From: Acidimicrobiia bacterium
Lineage (GTDB): Bacteria > Actinomycetota > Acidimicrobiia > IMCC26256 > JAOSJL01
Assembly (NCBI GenBank): GCA_027494115.1
Contig: JAOSJL010000001.1
Coordinates: forward strand, 1,203,926-1,267,925
DNA: 64,000 bases
Direction: 5' to 3'
Shown here: positions 24,696 to 34,337 of the stretch, piece after piece
Layout of the letters: each line of letters starts with the position of its first letter
Numbering within the stretch: the stretch's first letter is position 1
The notes under the pieces: model-generated
The model's input: only the letters and a program-made list of their open reading frames with translations
What the model was told of the DNA's origin: nothing
Database searches by the model: none
Program-made: the position numbers and the translations under genes

Positions 24696-26365
24696 GTGGA
24701 GAGCGGCACCACCCACGAGGTCACCAACCAGCCTCCGCCGTACGAGGGCCACAACGTCTTCACCCAGGACGTCGTGCTGAAGGAGGCCTTCGTACGCGAG
24801 GCCCCGGGGCGCTCGGATTCCGATCTGCGCGAACTCGGATCCACGGCCGGATCGGTCGTGGCGCAGCGGTGGGGCGAGGAAGCCAACGCCAACCCTCCGG
24901 TTCTTCGACACACGACCGCTTCGGTCACCGCGTCGACGTCGTCGAGTACCACCCTGCGTACCACGAACTCATGCGCACCGCGATCCGTCACGGCCTCCAC
25001 GCTGCGCCCTGGGCGGATTCCACACCGGGCTCCCATGTCGAGCGTGCCGCGAAGATGATCGTCTGGTCGACGGTCGACGCCGGTCACACGTGTCCGATCT
25101 CGATGACCTACTCGGTCGTCCCGCCACTGCGTCACGCGCGCGACCTCGCCGCTGATTGGGAGCCCAAGCTCGCCTCCCGCGACTACGACCCGGTGCCCGC
25201 CCCGCTGGCCGCCAAGTCCGGTGTCACCTGCGGCATGGCGATGACGGAGAAGCAGGGCGGCTCCGACCTGCGGGCCAACACCACTCTCGCCGAGCCACTC
25301 GACGACGGATCGTTCGTGCTCACCGGCCACAAGTGGTTCTGCTCGGCGCCGATGTCCGACGCGTTCCTCACGCTCGCGCAGGCGCCCGGCGGCTTGTCGT
25401 GCTTCCTCCTACCACGCGTGCTTCCCGACGGGACCGCCAACGTCTTCCGCATCCAGCGCCTGAAGGACAAGCTCGGGGACCGCTCGAACGCGTCGAGTGA
25501 GATCGAGTTCGACCGGTCGCTCGCCTGGCCGGTCGGCGACGAGGGCCGCGGCGTGGCGACGATCATAGAGATGGTCAACCGCACACGGCTCGACTGCTCG
25601 TTGGGCTCGGCGGCGATCATGCGACACGGAACCGCTCGCGCGATCCACCACGCAACACACCGCAGCGCCTTCGGCGCCCTCCTGGCCGACCAACCCCTGA
25701 TGGTCAACGTTCTGGCGGATCTCGCGCTCGAATCGGAGGCCGCCACATCGGCGGCGCTGCGCCTCGCGGGCGCTTACGACCGGGGCGGGACCGGCGCCGA
25801 GGAGGCCGACGTCGACGAACGTGAGCTGCTTCTGGCGCGTCTCGCCACCCCCGTCGTGAAGTACTGGACCTGCAAGCGGGCGCCCACCCACGCCGCCGAG
25901 GCGCTCGAGTGTCTGGGCGGTAACGGCTACGTCGAGGAATCGGGTATGCCCCGTAGCTTCCGCCAGAGTCCGGTCAACGGCGTGTGGGAGGGCTCGGGCA
26001 ACGTCATCTGTCTCGACGTCTTGAGGGCGATGCGCCGTTCACCCGAGAGCGTCGCCGTGTTCCTCGACGAACTCGATGCCGCGGCAGGTGCCGACAGCCG
26101 CTACGACACCGCTGTGGAGTCGGTGCGCACCGAGATCAAGGATCTCGGCGGGGAGAGCACCCCCGACGCCGGTGCCCGGCGCCTCGTCGAACGGCTCGCG
26201 CTGTGCTTCCAGGCTTCACTGCTGATTCGCCACGCGCCGGCTGCGGTGTCCGACGCGTTCTGCGCCTCCCGACTCGAGCGCGACGCGGGCGTAGCCCTCG
26301 GGACGTTGCCGGCCGGGGTCGACACGGCCACGATCGTCGAGAGAGCGGCCCCGCACCAGGGATGA
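24696..26365 (+). CDS. AidB-like acyl-CoA dehydrogenase (frameshifted)
   Basis: An acyl-CoA dehydrogenase of the AidB branch, about 556 aa after repair. The N-terminus THEVTNQPPPYEGHNVFTQD matches AidB closely. The frame breaks after EANANPPVLR and resumes at THDRFGHRVDVVEYHPAYHE, so one base is wrong near 24905-24910. Downstream are CGMAMTEKQGGSDLRANTT (FAD contact), GHKWFCSAPMSDAFLTLA, LDCSLGSAAIMRHG and the C-terminal GGNGYVEESGMPRSFRQSPV. AidB is an FAD protein induced by alkylation stress with weak isovaleryl-CoA dehydrogenase activity; its true substrate is unsettled. The frameshift is more likely sequencing error than decay because both halves remain fully conserved. Confidence 0.88.
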
Positions 26366-26378
26366 GCGGCGCGCGAAC

Positions 26379-26867
26379 CTAGCGCTTGCGCTTTTCGAGG
26401 TACTGCTGATGGTAGTCCTCGGCCTCCCAGAACTCGGGGGCGCGAACGATCTCGGTGGCGACGGGACGGCTGAAGCGACCGGTAGCGTCGAGAGCGTCCT
26501 TTCCGGCTCGGGCCGCCTCCTCCTGCTCGTCGGTGTGGGCGAAGATCACCGACCGGTACTGCGTCCCCACGTCGGGACCCTGACGGTTCACCTGTGTGGG
26601 GTCGTGGTTGGCGAAGAACGTGTCGAGCAGCGTCTCATAGGCGACGACCGAAGGGTCGAAGACGACCTCCACGGTCTCGGCGTGGCCGGTCGTGCCGGAA
26701 CAGACCGCCTCGTAGCTCGGCTTCTCCATGTCGCCACCCTGGTAGCCGACACGGGTGTCGATGACACCCGGGAGCTCCCGAAAGGCCATCTCGACGCCCC
26801 AGAAGCAGCCGGCGGCGAACGCGGCCTTCTCGGACGTCGTCTCGGCGGAAGGACGGTCGTCGGTCAT
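26379..26867 (-). CDS. msrA: Peptide methionine-S-sulfoxide reductase
   Basis: A 162-aa repair enzyme that reduces S-methionine sulfoxide in proteins. The catalytic motif is AAFAAGCFWGVEMAFRELPG (Cys about 21), followed by GVIDTRVGYQGGD, SGTTGHAETVEVVFDP and FFANHDPTQVNRQGPDVGTQ. The C-terminus EAEDYHQQYLEKRKR matches the family. The ATG at 26867 is chosen with GGGAGC upstream over an ATG ten codons earlier. No MsrB or thioredoxin gene is adjacent. Confidence 0.95.
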   Translation of the reverse strand: MTDDRPSAETTSEKAAFAAGCFWGVEMAFRELPGVIDTRVGYQGGDMEKPSYEAVCSGTTGHAETVEVVFDPSVVAYETLLDTFFANHDPTQVNRQGPDVGTQYRSVIFAHTDEQEEAARAGKDALDATGRFSRPVATEIVRAPEFWEAEDYHQQYLEKRKR

Positions 26868-26933
26868 CGCCTGCTCCCTCGTCGACGAAGAACGCATCTT
26901 CTCGGAACGGATCGTCTCGGGGTGAACACCTGA

Positions 26934-27407
26934 TCAGGACCGATCGTTCCCGGCCTCTGCGTCGTCTCTCTCGAGGACGACCGCGAGGATCTCCCGGTCG
27001 GTCAGCGTCTGGTAGTGCGAGAAGCCCGCGTAGTGGCCGTCGAGCAGAGCCCAGAGGTGTGGGTCCTCGGAGCGTCTGACGAACCGGGCCCGAACCGGGG
27101 CCTTCTCCCTGCCCACCTGGACCGTGGCGGAAGGTTCGGCCTGCAGGTTGAGAGACCAGTCCGGCGGTTTGTCGCGACCGGCGTTGCTGGCGGCCACGAC
27201 GAACGAGTCGCCGTGGGGCATGTAGAGCAGCGGCTTGACGCGGGTTTCGCCCGTGCGCCGACCGGTCGTGCTGAGCAGGAGGATGGGGCCCACCCCCGAG
27301 CGGTGACCGACTCGGCCATCGGTGACCCGGTACACCCAGCCGTGCAGGGGGTAGACGAGCCACGGGCCGAGTGTCCGGTCGAGGCGGACAGCGTTCTTGG
27401 GCTTCAC
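26934..27407 (-). CDS. DUF385 deazaflavin-dependent (F420) nitroreductase-family protein
   Basis: A 157-aa split-barrel protein of the DDN/DUF385 family, many members of which use coenzyme F420 to reduce quinones or nitro compounds. The core motif is visible as GPILLLSTTGRRTGETRVKP (about 40-59), then LLYMPHGDSFVVAASNAGRD and PDWSLNLQAEPSATVQVG, matching the family pattern. It is about 66 nt upstream of msrA on the same strand, which would fit a redox-stress pair, but that is inference. F420 synthesis genes are not in this window. Confidence 0.88.
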   Translation of the reverse strand: MKPKNAVRLDRTLGPWLVYPLHGWVYRVTDGRVGHRSGVGPILLLSTTGRRTGETRVKPLLYMPHGDSFVVAASNAGRDKPPDWSLNLQAEPSATVQVGREKAPVRARFVRRSEDPHLWALLDGHYAGFSHYQTLTDREILAVVLERDDAEAGNDRS

Positions 27408-27423
27408 GGTGTCACGTCCGATC

Positions 27424-28557
27424 TCAGCTCAGACGCTCGATGACGTGATCGACGCACCGGGTGAGCGCCGTGATGTCGTCGGGTTCGATCGCCGGGTAGC
27501 ACGCGATCCTCAGCTGGTTACGCCCGAGCTTGCGGTAGGGCTCCGTGTCGAGGATGCCGTTCTCGCGCAGGACGGCGGCGACGGTCGCCGCGTCGATCCA
27601 GTCGTCGAAGTCGATGGTGACGTTTACCGGGCTGCGACTCGCCGGGTCGTCGACGAAGGGCTCTGCGGCCTTGTGCGACTCCGCCCATTCGTACAGTGTC
27701 GACGACGATGTCTCGCAGCGTCGAGCCGCCCATTCCAGGCCTCCGTTGTCGAGCATCCAGTCGAGCTGTTCCGCCAGGAGAAACAGCGTGGCGAGCGCCG
27801 GTGTGTTGTAGGTCTGGTCACGGCGCGAGTTGTCGAGGGCGGTGGCGAGGCTGAGCGACGGAGGTTGCCAGCGTTCGGTGGTGCTCAATTTCTCGATGCG
27901 CCCGATCGCCGCTGGTGAGCAGAGGGCGAGCCAGAGGCCGCCGTCGGAGGCGAAACACTTCTGCGGGGCGAAGTAGTAGACGTCGTACGCGTCGGGGTCG
28001 ATACGCATTCCGCCCGCCGCCGAGGTGGCGTCGACGGCCACGAGGCCGCTGCTTCGCTCCGGCCGCCGGATCGGCATGGCGACGCCGCTGGACGTCTCGT
28101 TCTGGGTGAGTGCGTAGAGGTCGACCGTCGGGTCGGCCGTCGCCTCGGGATGCGTTCCCGGATCCGAGACGATCCGCTGCGGATCCTGGATGTGCGGTGC
28201 ACCTTCGACGACGGCGGCGAACTTGGAGGAGAACTCCCCGAAACACAGATGCTGGCTCTGCTCCTCGATGAGACCGAAGGCCGCCGCGTCCCAGAACGTC
28301 GTGGCACCACCGTTGCCGAGAATCACCTCGTGGCCCTCGGGGAGGGCGAACAACGTGGAGAGCCCTTCCCTCACACGGCGCACGACGGAGCGCACACCTT
28401 CCTTGCGGTGGCTCGTCCCGAGGTATCCGGATCCGGTGTCGGCGAGGGCCGCCACCGCAGCCGTGCGGATCTTCGAGGGCCCGGAACCGAAACGCCCGTC
28501 GACCGGGAGCAGGTCGGCCGGAATGGTGATGTCGGGTGTCGAGTCGCTACTCGCCAT
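27424..28557 (-). CDS. serC: Phosphoserine aminotransferase (actinobacterial type)
   Basis: A 377-aa class V PLP aminotransferase that makes phosphoserine from 3-phosphohydroxypyruvate in serine synthesis. The N-terminus PVDGRFGSGPSKIRTAAVAA and YLGTSHRKEGVRSVV are diagnostic of the actinobacterial SerC branch. PLP contacts are ILGNGGATTFWD, LYALTQNETSSGV, VAVDATSAAGG and the lysine in YYFAPQKCFASDGG (about 190-203). The ATG at 28557 gives the family N-terminus. Its first 11 nt overlap the 3' end of the upstream WS/DGAT gene, suggesting coupled expression. Confidence 0.93.
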   Translation of the reverse strand: MASSDSTPDITIPADLLPVDGRFGSGPSKIRTAAVAALADTGSGYLGTSHRKEGVRSVVRRVREGLSTLFALPEGHEVILGNGGATTFWDAAAFGLIEEQSQHLCFGEFSSKFAAVVEGAPHIQDPQRIVSDPGTHPEATADPTVDLYALTQNETSSGVAMPIRRPERSSGLVAVDATSAAGGMRIDPDAYDVYYFAPQKCFASDGGLWLALCSPAAIGRIEKLSTTERWQPPSLSLATALDNSRRDQTYNTPALATLFLLAEQLDWMLDNGGLEWAARRCETSSSTLYEWAESHKAAEPFVDDPASRSPVNVTIDFDDWIDAATVAAVLRENGILDTEPYRKLGRNQLRIACYPAIEPDDITALTRCVDHVIERLS

Positions 28558-29986
28558 GGCGACCGAAGCTAACAGTCGCCGGGTGCGGTTCCCTCTCCGA
28601 CGCCCCCTCCAACACCTCGGCCATGCCGGCACGCACGCACTCCGCGAAGTGCGCCGGATCGGGGATGGCGGCGTCGTCGGTCTGGATCCCGATGCAGCAG
28701 AGGTCGCGGTGCGACATGAGGGTGACGGCGGCGCTCGTCCCCGACAGGGGGGCGAAGGCGTAGTTGCGTTCGAGGCGTGCGCCCGCGAGGTACACGTCGA
28801 AGGAGATGCCGGGAACATTGCTCGCCACGAAGTCGGCGCCCTTCAGCATGGACCCGAAGAGGACCGTCGTGGCCGGCGACGGGAGGCGGTTGAGCAGTGC
28901 GGCCAGTCTGTCGCTCGCCGCCACGGCCGGTTCGTGGCGCCACTGATCCACGAGCTCGCCGATCCGCACGATCAGTCGTTCACGACTCCCGATGCCGACA
29001 GGGATCGCGAACCGGGCCGGCGTGAAGTGGTTCCCTCCCGCCGAGTCATCGTCGCGCAGGTTGATGGGCAGGGTGATCCGCAGGTCCTCGACAGGGGCGC
29101 CGTGGTCGCGGTGGTAGCGCTCGAGACCGAGGCCGATGCCGGCTACGAACGCGTCGTTCAGGGTCCCTCCGACGTCTTTGGCCGCGCGCTTGAAGTCGTC
29201 GAGCGCGAACTCGAAGGCGTTGACGTGCCGGCCGAGTGACCGGCCCCGCATGATCGGCGACATCGGTGTGTTCGCCGGCTTCAGCATCCGTGCATAGGAG
29301 CTGACGTTGCGACCGATCTCCGACACAGCGCCGACCGGATCGGTGACCGCTCGCCGCATGCCGGACGCGGTGGTGCTGATCGCCTCGCGACCGAGGTCGA
29401 AGAGCCGGTGGTTGTTGATCGCCACCCAGTCCCAGAAGCGGTCGATGACCGCCTCGTCTTCGGATACCGGAAGGGGTGGCAACGGTTCGACAATGTTCGG
29501 CTCACGTTCCAGATCGAACAGCATCATGGCGAGACGGATTCCGCCGACGCCATCGGTGATGGAGTGGTGGACCTTCACCACGAGTGCCGCACCGCCGTCG
29601 TCCAGACCTTCGACCAGCGTGAACTCCCACAACGGCCGGGACCTGTCGAACCCGGCCATGGCGATAGGACGCACGACCTCGAACAGCATGGCGCGGTCGC
29701 CGGGCTCAGGCGCACGCAGGCGACGCAGGTGGTAGTCGAGCTCGAAATGCGGGTCGGCGGACCAGTGCGGGGGTCCGAACTTGAGTGGGGCGTCAACGAC
29801 ACGTTGGCGCAGTCGCGGGATGAGCCGCGTCCCACGATCGATCTTGTCGATCAGGCGCTCCCAGTCGGGGGACCGGTCGAGCAGCATCACGGTCACGATC
29901 GTGGATCGCAGGATCGGGTCGGCCTCGATGTTCCACAGGAGCGCGTCGGCGTCGCTCATGTGGCGCTCGAACCGCTCCGCGCTCAT
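28547..29986 (-). CDS. WS/DGAT wax-ester/triacylglycerol synthase family acyltransferase
   Basis: A 479-aa O-acyltransferase of the bifunctional wax ester synthase/diacylglycerol acyltransferase family, which esterifies fatty acyl-CoA to alcohols or diacylglycerol for storage lipid. The catalytic motif is LVVKVHHSITDGVGGIRL (HHxxxDG, about 135-152). The early MSDADALLWNIE, mid-protein LRITLPINLRDDD and C-terminal SNVPGISFDVYLAGARLE (the NVPG segment) are family landmarks. It starts at ATG after GGGGGG. Such genes are characteristic of actinobacteria that store neutral lipids. Acceptor preference is not readable. Confidence 0.93.
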   Translation of the reverse strand: MSAERFERHMSDADALLWNIEADPILRSTIVTVMLLDRSPDWERLIDKIDRGTRLIPRLRQRVVDAPLKFGPPHWSADPHFELDYHLRRLRAPEPGDRAMLFEVVRPIAMAGFDRSRPLWEFTLVEGLDDGGAALVVKVHHSITDGVGGIRLAMMLFDLEREPNIVEPLPPLPVSEDEAVIDRFWDWVAINNHRLFDLGREAISTTASGMRRAVTDPVGAVSEIGRNVSSYARMLKPANTPMSPIMRGRSLGRHVNAFEFALDDFKRAAKDVGGTLNDAFVAGIGLGLERYHRDHGAPVEDLRITLPINLRDDDSAGGNHFTPARFAIPVGIGSRERLIVRIGELVDQWRHEPAVAASDRLAALLNRLPSPATTVLFGSMLKGADFVASNVPGISFDVYLAGARLERNYAFAPLSGTSAAVTLMSHRDLCCIGIQTDDAAIPDPAHFAECVRAGMAEVLEGASEREPHPATVSFGRHGE

Positions 29987-30048
29987 CGCCCCCCTGGAAT
30001 CCGCAACTCGCGGATCAACGAGGCTACCGCTGAATCAGAGCGCTCGCC

Positions 30049-31064
30049 TCACAGCGCGTAGTGCTCGCGGAGGCGTTTCATGGTCTCGTCGGCGACGAAG
30101 CCGGCACAGCCGGACTCGAGGTGGATCCCGTCGGGGGTGCGGCACCGCACCGAACCGCCTGAACCGTCACCGATGACGTCGGCGTAGTTGCCCTTCTCGT
30201 CGGTGACGATGTCCCACGTGTCGATGTAGACGACGTCGGGTCGCAGGGTCGCCTCCTCCTCGACGATCGTGTTGATGAGGTCGTAGCGCTCGTTGCGGGG
30301 ATTACTGCTGTCACGGATCGGGGGATACCGACCCACACCACCGTGCGGTCGTTGCCGACCTGCTGGTCCATCATCCCACCGACGCGTCGGCGGTACTCGG
30401 CGATCCACTCCTCCGTGCCGAACTGCGCACTGCCGCCACCGGGGAGCTCCACGGCCTGGTCGTCGTTGAGACCGAAGACGAAGACGATCACGTCGGCTTC
30501 GAAGAGATCGCCCGCGGCTTCGGCCTGAGCGGGCCAGTTGAACACGTCGGGTCTCGAGAGCCCACTCGAGACCTGGACGTCACCGGCCCGGTTGGTCTCC
30601 GCCAATCCGGTGTCGTTCAGACGGCGCGACAACGCGATCCCGTATTCACCTGCGAGCGAGTCCCCACCGATCCAGACACGCAGCGGATCGTCGGGCGTCA
30701 CCATCTCGGCTGGCGGAAGCGTCGTCGACGGACCGTCGAGCACGGGTCCGCTCACGACGGTGGGGTCGGGGAGATCCTCGGGAGACGCCTCTTCGAATCC
30801 GGCGCCCTGGCGCTTGCCGAGCGCCTGGTCGAGCCGATCCCGCGGCCAGGTGATCCGGAAGAAGCCCGACACCGCGTCGAGGGGCTTGGCGAAGGCGAGA
30901 GCGACGTCCTGGCGGAAGCTGTCCTGTTCGAGTTGGGTCTCCGCGGTGCGTTTGAGGGAGTCGGCGTTGAGGAACGACGCCACCACGAGACCCACGACGA
31001 CCACGACGATCACATGACCGGCCGGCATGGTGCGGCGCCGGGGCGGGGGGTGTGGTTCGGCCAT
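30049..31064 (-). CDS. SGNH-hydrolase (DUF459-like) membrane-anchored protein, frameshifted
   Basis: An extracytoplasmic SGNH/GDSL protein of about 338 aa after repair, with one N-terminal membrane anchor (GHVIVVVVVGLVVASFLNAD). Block I is VWIGGDSLAGEYGIAL (catalytic Ser), block III VIVFVFGLNDDQAV and block V PDGIHLESGCAG (Asp/His). The frame breaks after VVWVGIP and resumes at PIRDSSNPRNERYD; one extra base in the G run at 30320-30324 restores it. It lies 20 nt downstream of an MBOAT gene. This SGNH plus MBOAT pairing is known from cell-surface polymer O-acetylation, so it probably transfers or removes acyl groups outside the cell. Confidence 0.82.
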
Positions 31065-31084
31065 CGGGCTGCTTTGGTTCCGAC

Positions 31085-32513
31085 TCAGAAGGCGAAGTAG
31101 AGGAAGGGGGACACACCCTCAGGGCCCATCGCGTCGATGATGAGCAGACCCAAGGCTAATGCGAAGCCCTGAGCGACCGGGCTCAGGCGCGAGAAGTACG
31201 CCTGCATCCGCGCGATCGTGCCGCGGGGCACGAACTGCGTGGCGATCCCATAGGTGATGGCGAGCAGGACAGCGGGGGTCACGAGCTCGGTGGGTGCACC
31301 CCAACCGCTCACGAGACGTCCGAGCATCTCCATCGCATCGCCGAACGTGTCGGAACGGAAGAAGACCCACCCGAAGCACACGATCTGGAAGGTCCAGAGT
31401 CTCCGGAACCACCGGCGGGCGATCGTGTCGGGAGGCTCAGGAAGACCGCGCGCCCGCCTCTGGTCCTTCATGTACCGCTCGGTGGCCATCGCGCCGCCGT
31501 GGATCGCACCCCAGATGACGAAGTTCCACGCGGCGCCGTGCCACAGGCCCCCGAGCACCATCGTGAGCATGAGATTCCGGTAGGTCGCCAGCGCGCCGCC
31601 GCGGTTTCCCCCGAGCGGCACGTAGAGGTAGTCGCGCAGCCACCGCGAGAGCGTCATGTGCCAGCGTCGCCAGAAGTCCTGGATCGACTCCGCGGTATAG
31701 GGGGAGTTGAAGTTGTCGGGGAAACGGAAGCCGAGTAGAAGCGCAATCCCGATGGCGATGTCGGTGTAACCGGAGAAGTCGGCGTAGATCTGGACGGCGA
31801 ACCCGTAGATGCCGATCAGGGTTTCGAGCGCGGATGCCTGGCTCGGGTCGGCGAACACCGGGTCGACGATCATCTCGGCGAGGAAGTCGGCGAGGACCAC
31901 CTTCTTGAACAACCCGGACATGATCAGGAAGAAGGCCCGTGACGAGTCGACGTGCCGGGGGGTCTGCGCGGTGGCGGAGCTGTGGCAGGAACTCGGATGC
32001 CCGCACGATCGGGCCGGCGACCAGCTGTGGGAAGAACGACAGGTAGACCGTGAAGTTGAGGAGGCTCGTCGTCTCGATGTCGCGGCGGTAGACATCGATG
32101 ACGTAGCTGAGTGCCTGGAAGGTGAAGAACGAGATCCCGACAGGCAATGTGACCGTGATGATCGTCGGCGCGTGCTCGATGCCGAACCGACCGAGCATGT
32201 TCTGGAACTCGGTGACGAAGAAGCCGTAGTACTTGAAGTAGCCGAGAACGCCGAGGTTTCCGACGACCGCCACGGCCAGTGCAGCGCGCCGCAGGGCACT
32301 GCCGCGCGCTCTGCGCAGCACCTGGCCGAATCCCCAGTTCCACAACGTGGAGAGAGCGAGCAGCCCGACGAACCGCCAGTTCCAGTACCCGTAGAAGAAC
32401 CAGCTCGCTCCCCACATGAAGATCCGCCACGCGCTGCGGTGCGGCATCAGCAGCCAGCTGACCGGGAGCACGATCAGGAAGAAGAGGGCGAAGGTGACGG
32501 TCGGGAAAAGCAT
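31085..32513 (-). CDS. MBOAT O-acyltransferase (AlgI/DltB-like), frameshifted
   Basis: A polytopic membrane-bound O-acyltransferase of about 476 aa after repair. It begins MLFPTVTFALFFLIVLPVSW and includes GISFFTFQALSYVIDVYR, VAGPIVRASEFLPQL, YADFSGYTDIAIGIALLLGF and the catalytic His in GGLWHGAAWNFVIWGAIHG. The frame changes within the run of six G at 31957-31962, where RHRADPP should continue into RHVDSSRAFFLIMSGLFKKV. AlgI-type enzymes pass acyl groups across the membrane to polysaccharide or wall polymer, and the adjacent SGNH protein is a plausible partner. The ATG at 32513 is chosen as the family start; 18 upstream codons are open. Confidence 0.87.
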
Positions 32514-32716
32514 CAGCCTCGGGACGGCGGCCCTGGAGGGAGGATCGGTGATACCGACCGGGTCCACCGGCGGCCGACCCTCCTGAAACCTAGGTCAGCA
32601 CCACCGCGAAGTGGGTGACGCCGAAAGGGTTTTCGACGGGACACGGGCCGCATCGGTGCACGTCGGCGGCGCTAGCGTGCCCCGGATGGTGGATCCTCTC
32701 TTCAGGGGGCGTCGGT

Positions 32717-33457
32717 GTGGCGCTGCTCAGCTTCTTCGACGACAGCGGCGCGCTCGACACCGACGCCACGGCGTCCCACGCCGCCTACCTCGCCGAACAC
32801 GGGGTCGAGGCCGTGGTCGTGGCGGGGACCACGGGTGAAGCTCCCTTCCTCACGCCTGAGGAGCGCACCGGGTTGCTCCGGGCCGTCCGGGCGGCGGTGC
32901 CATCCTCGTTGCCCGTCATCGCCGGCACGGGCGCGCCATCGATCCGGGCGGCGGTCGACCTCACGACGCGGGCCGTCTCCGACGGCGCCGATGGTGTCCT
33001 GGTGCTGTCCCCACCCGATGCGGGTGACGTGGTGGGCTATTACGAAGCCGTCGTGGAGTCAGCCGGGTCCGTGCCCGTGATCGCCTACCACTACCCCGAC
33101 GTCAGCCCGCCGGGGATCCCTGTGAAGGACCTGGCCCGACTACCGGTCGCAGGCTGCAAGGACTCCACCGGTGATCCCGAACGGCTCCTCGAGGAACTGA
33201 TCATCTGGGACCGACCTGTCTACACCGGATCGTCGGCGATGCTCAGCTTCGCGGGGCCCATGGGCGCGCGCGGAGCGATTCTCGGTCTCGCCAACCTCGA
33301 GCCGGAACGGTGCGTGCGGGCGTTCGCGGGTGACATGGACGCACAACGCGAGCTCGTCGACGCGCATCTCTCGTCGCGGGAACGATTCCCCGCCGCTTTG
33401 AAGGAGTTGGTCGCCGCGCGGTTCGGAACTCCCACGACAACCCGAGCCGGTACATGA
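32717..33457 (+). CDS. DapA-family (DHDPS/NAL-like) aldolase
   Basis: A Schiff-base aldolase of the dihydrodipicolinate synthase family, about 246 aa from the GTG at 32717. Landmarks: VVVAGTTGEAPFLTPEERTG (GTTGE phosphate/carboxylate site), GVLVLSPPDAGDVVGYYEAV, VIAYHYPDVSPPGIPV (catalytic Tyr) and GCKDSTGD (Schiff-base Lys). GTG 32717 has AGGGGG seven bases upstream. The family usually has about six more residues; an ATG at 32686 (MVDPLFRG) would supply them if the five-G run at 32705-32709 were really four. Lysine synthesis is possible, but the divergent sequence and thioesterase neighbour favour another 2-keto acid substrate. Confidence 0.82.
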   Translation: MALLSFFDDSGALDTDATASHAAYLAEHGVEAVVVAGTTGEAPFLTPEERTGLLRAVRAAVPSSLPVIAGTGAPSIRAAVDLTTRAVSDGADGVLVLSPPDAGDVVGYYEAVVESAGSVPVIAYHYPDVSPPGIPVKDLARLPVAGCKDSTGDPERLLEELIIWDRPVYTGSSAMLSFAGPMGARGAILGLANLEPERCVRAFAGDMDAQRELVDAHLSSRERFPAALKELVAARFGTPTTTRAGT

Positions 33458-34276
33458 GGGAACCTGACGCAGTCTTCGAACGTGTGGGCGACGGTGAGAC
33501 GTTCGTGGGCACCGCGTTGTCGGCCGGGCCGTGGGATCCCGGCGCCATGCACGGCGGTGCACCTGCTGCGCTGCTGGCCCGCGCCGTGGAACGTCATGAT
33601 CCCGACCTCCCGGGATTCGTCGCCCGTTTGAGTGTCGAACTGCTCCGTCCGGTTCCGGTGGGGCAACCGCTCGCCATGCGGACCCGCACGATCCGCCCCG
33701 GGCGCAGGGGTGGCGATGGTGGAGGCGGTCTGCTCCGTCGAAGGCACCGATGTCGCGTCCGCTCGTGCGTTGCTGATACGACGGGACGACGTCGGCATTC
33801 CCGACGACTTGCTGAGCAGCGAGACGCTCGCCCTGTCACCCGACCAGTCCACCGGCGTGGATCTCGTATGGCCGGCCGACTCCGACGACACTGTGGAGTT
33901 CGAGGTTCCCGGATTCGCCCTGGCGGTGGAGTTTCGCTCGGCAGGCGGAAGCTTCGAGGAGCACGGTCCGGCCACCGTGTGGTTTCGGCTCCGTGTCCCC
34001 GTCGTCGACGGCGAACCGACGACCCCGTTCATGCGGGTCGCGGCCGCCGCGGATTTCGGGAACGGCATCAGCCGGATTCTGGACGGGGAGCGCTATCTGT
34101 TCATCAATCCGGATCTGACCGTGGCACTGCACCGGTACCCGGAAGGGGACTGGGTGGCTCTCGACGCAGTGACGCTGCTCGGTTCCGACGGAGTCGGCCA
34201 GAGCGAGTCGGCCCTCTACGACGAACGCGGCCGAATCGGCCGCTCCCTCCAGTCCCTCCTCATCGACGCCCGCTGA
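33454..34276 (+). CDS. Thioesterase-family (TesB-like double hotdog) protein, frameshifted
   Basis: An acyl-CoA thioesterase-like protein of about 274 aa after repair. The first hotdog carries GPWDPGAMHGGAPAALLARA and FVARLSVELLRPVPVGQPL. The second half has VEFRSAGGSFEEHGPATVWF and AAAADFGNGISRILDGERY. The frame changes near 33696-33702 (CCCCGGG run), where RTIRPG should continue as AGVAMVEAVCSVEG. Family members hydrolyse medium or long acyl-CoAs; the precise substrate is unknown. The ATG overlaps the DapA-family stop as ATGA, so the two are translationally coupled. Confidence 0.8.
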
Positions 34277-34278
34277 GG

Positions 34279-34336
34279 ACCCGAGACGAGGATGAGCGGC
34301 GCAGGTATCCTGTGCCGCCCGAGTCGAGGAAAGGGA
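34279..34336. repeat. Third, diverged copy of the 58-nt hairpin element
   Basis: Flanks CCCGAGACGAGGATGA and CCGAGTCGAGGAAAGGGAA match the tandem pair at 3747-3862. The hairpin (34296-34318) has arms GCGGCGCAGG and CCTGTGCCGC with the same TAT loop. Relative to the first copies, stem pair 4 is swapped from C-G to G-C, while pairs 6 and 7 change between G-C, G-U, U-G and C-G, so pairing is preserved. It fills the gap between the thioesterase stop and the convergent bL37 stop. Confidence 0.85.
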
Positions 34337-34337
34337 A

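Noticed and set aside
27424-28818. N-terminal extension of SerC to 464 aa
   Set aside because: The extra 87 residues lie antisense-like inside the WS/DGAT gene in another frame and are Ser/Arg/Pro-rich. The ATG at 28557 gives the normal SerC N-terminus.
32611-32838. Separate short ORF at the DapA-family start (MVDP... in another frame)
   Set aside because: Its plausible N-terminal codons join the DapA frame if a G run is one base shorter. Downstream translation in that frame is Arg-rich shadow.
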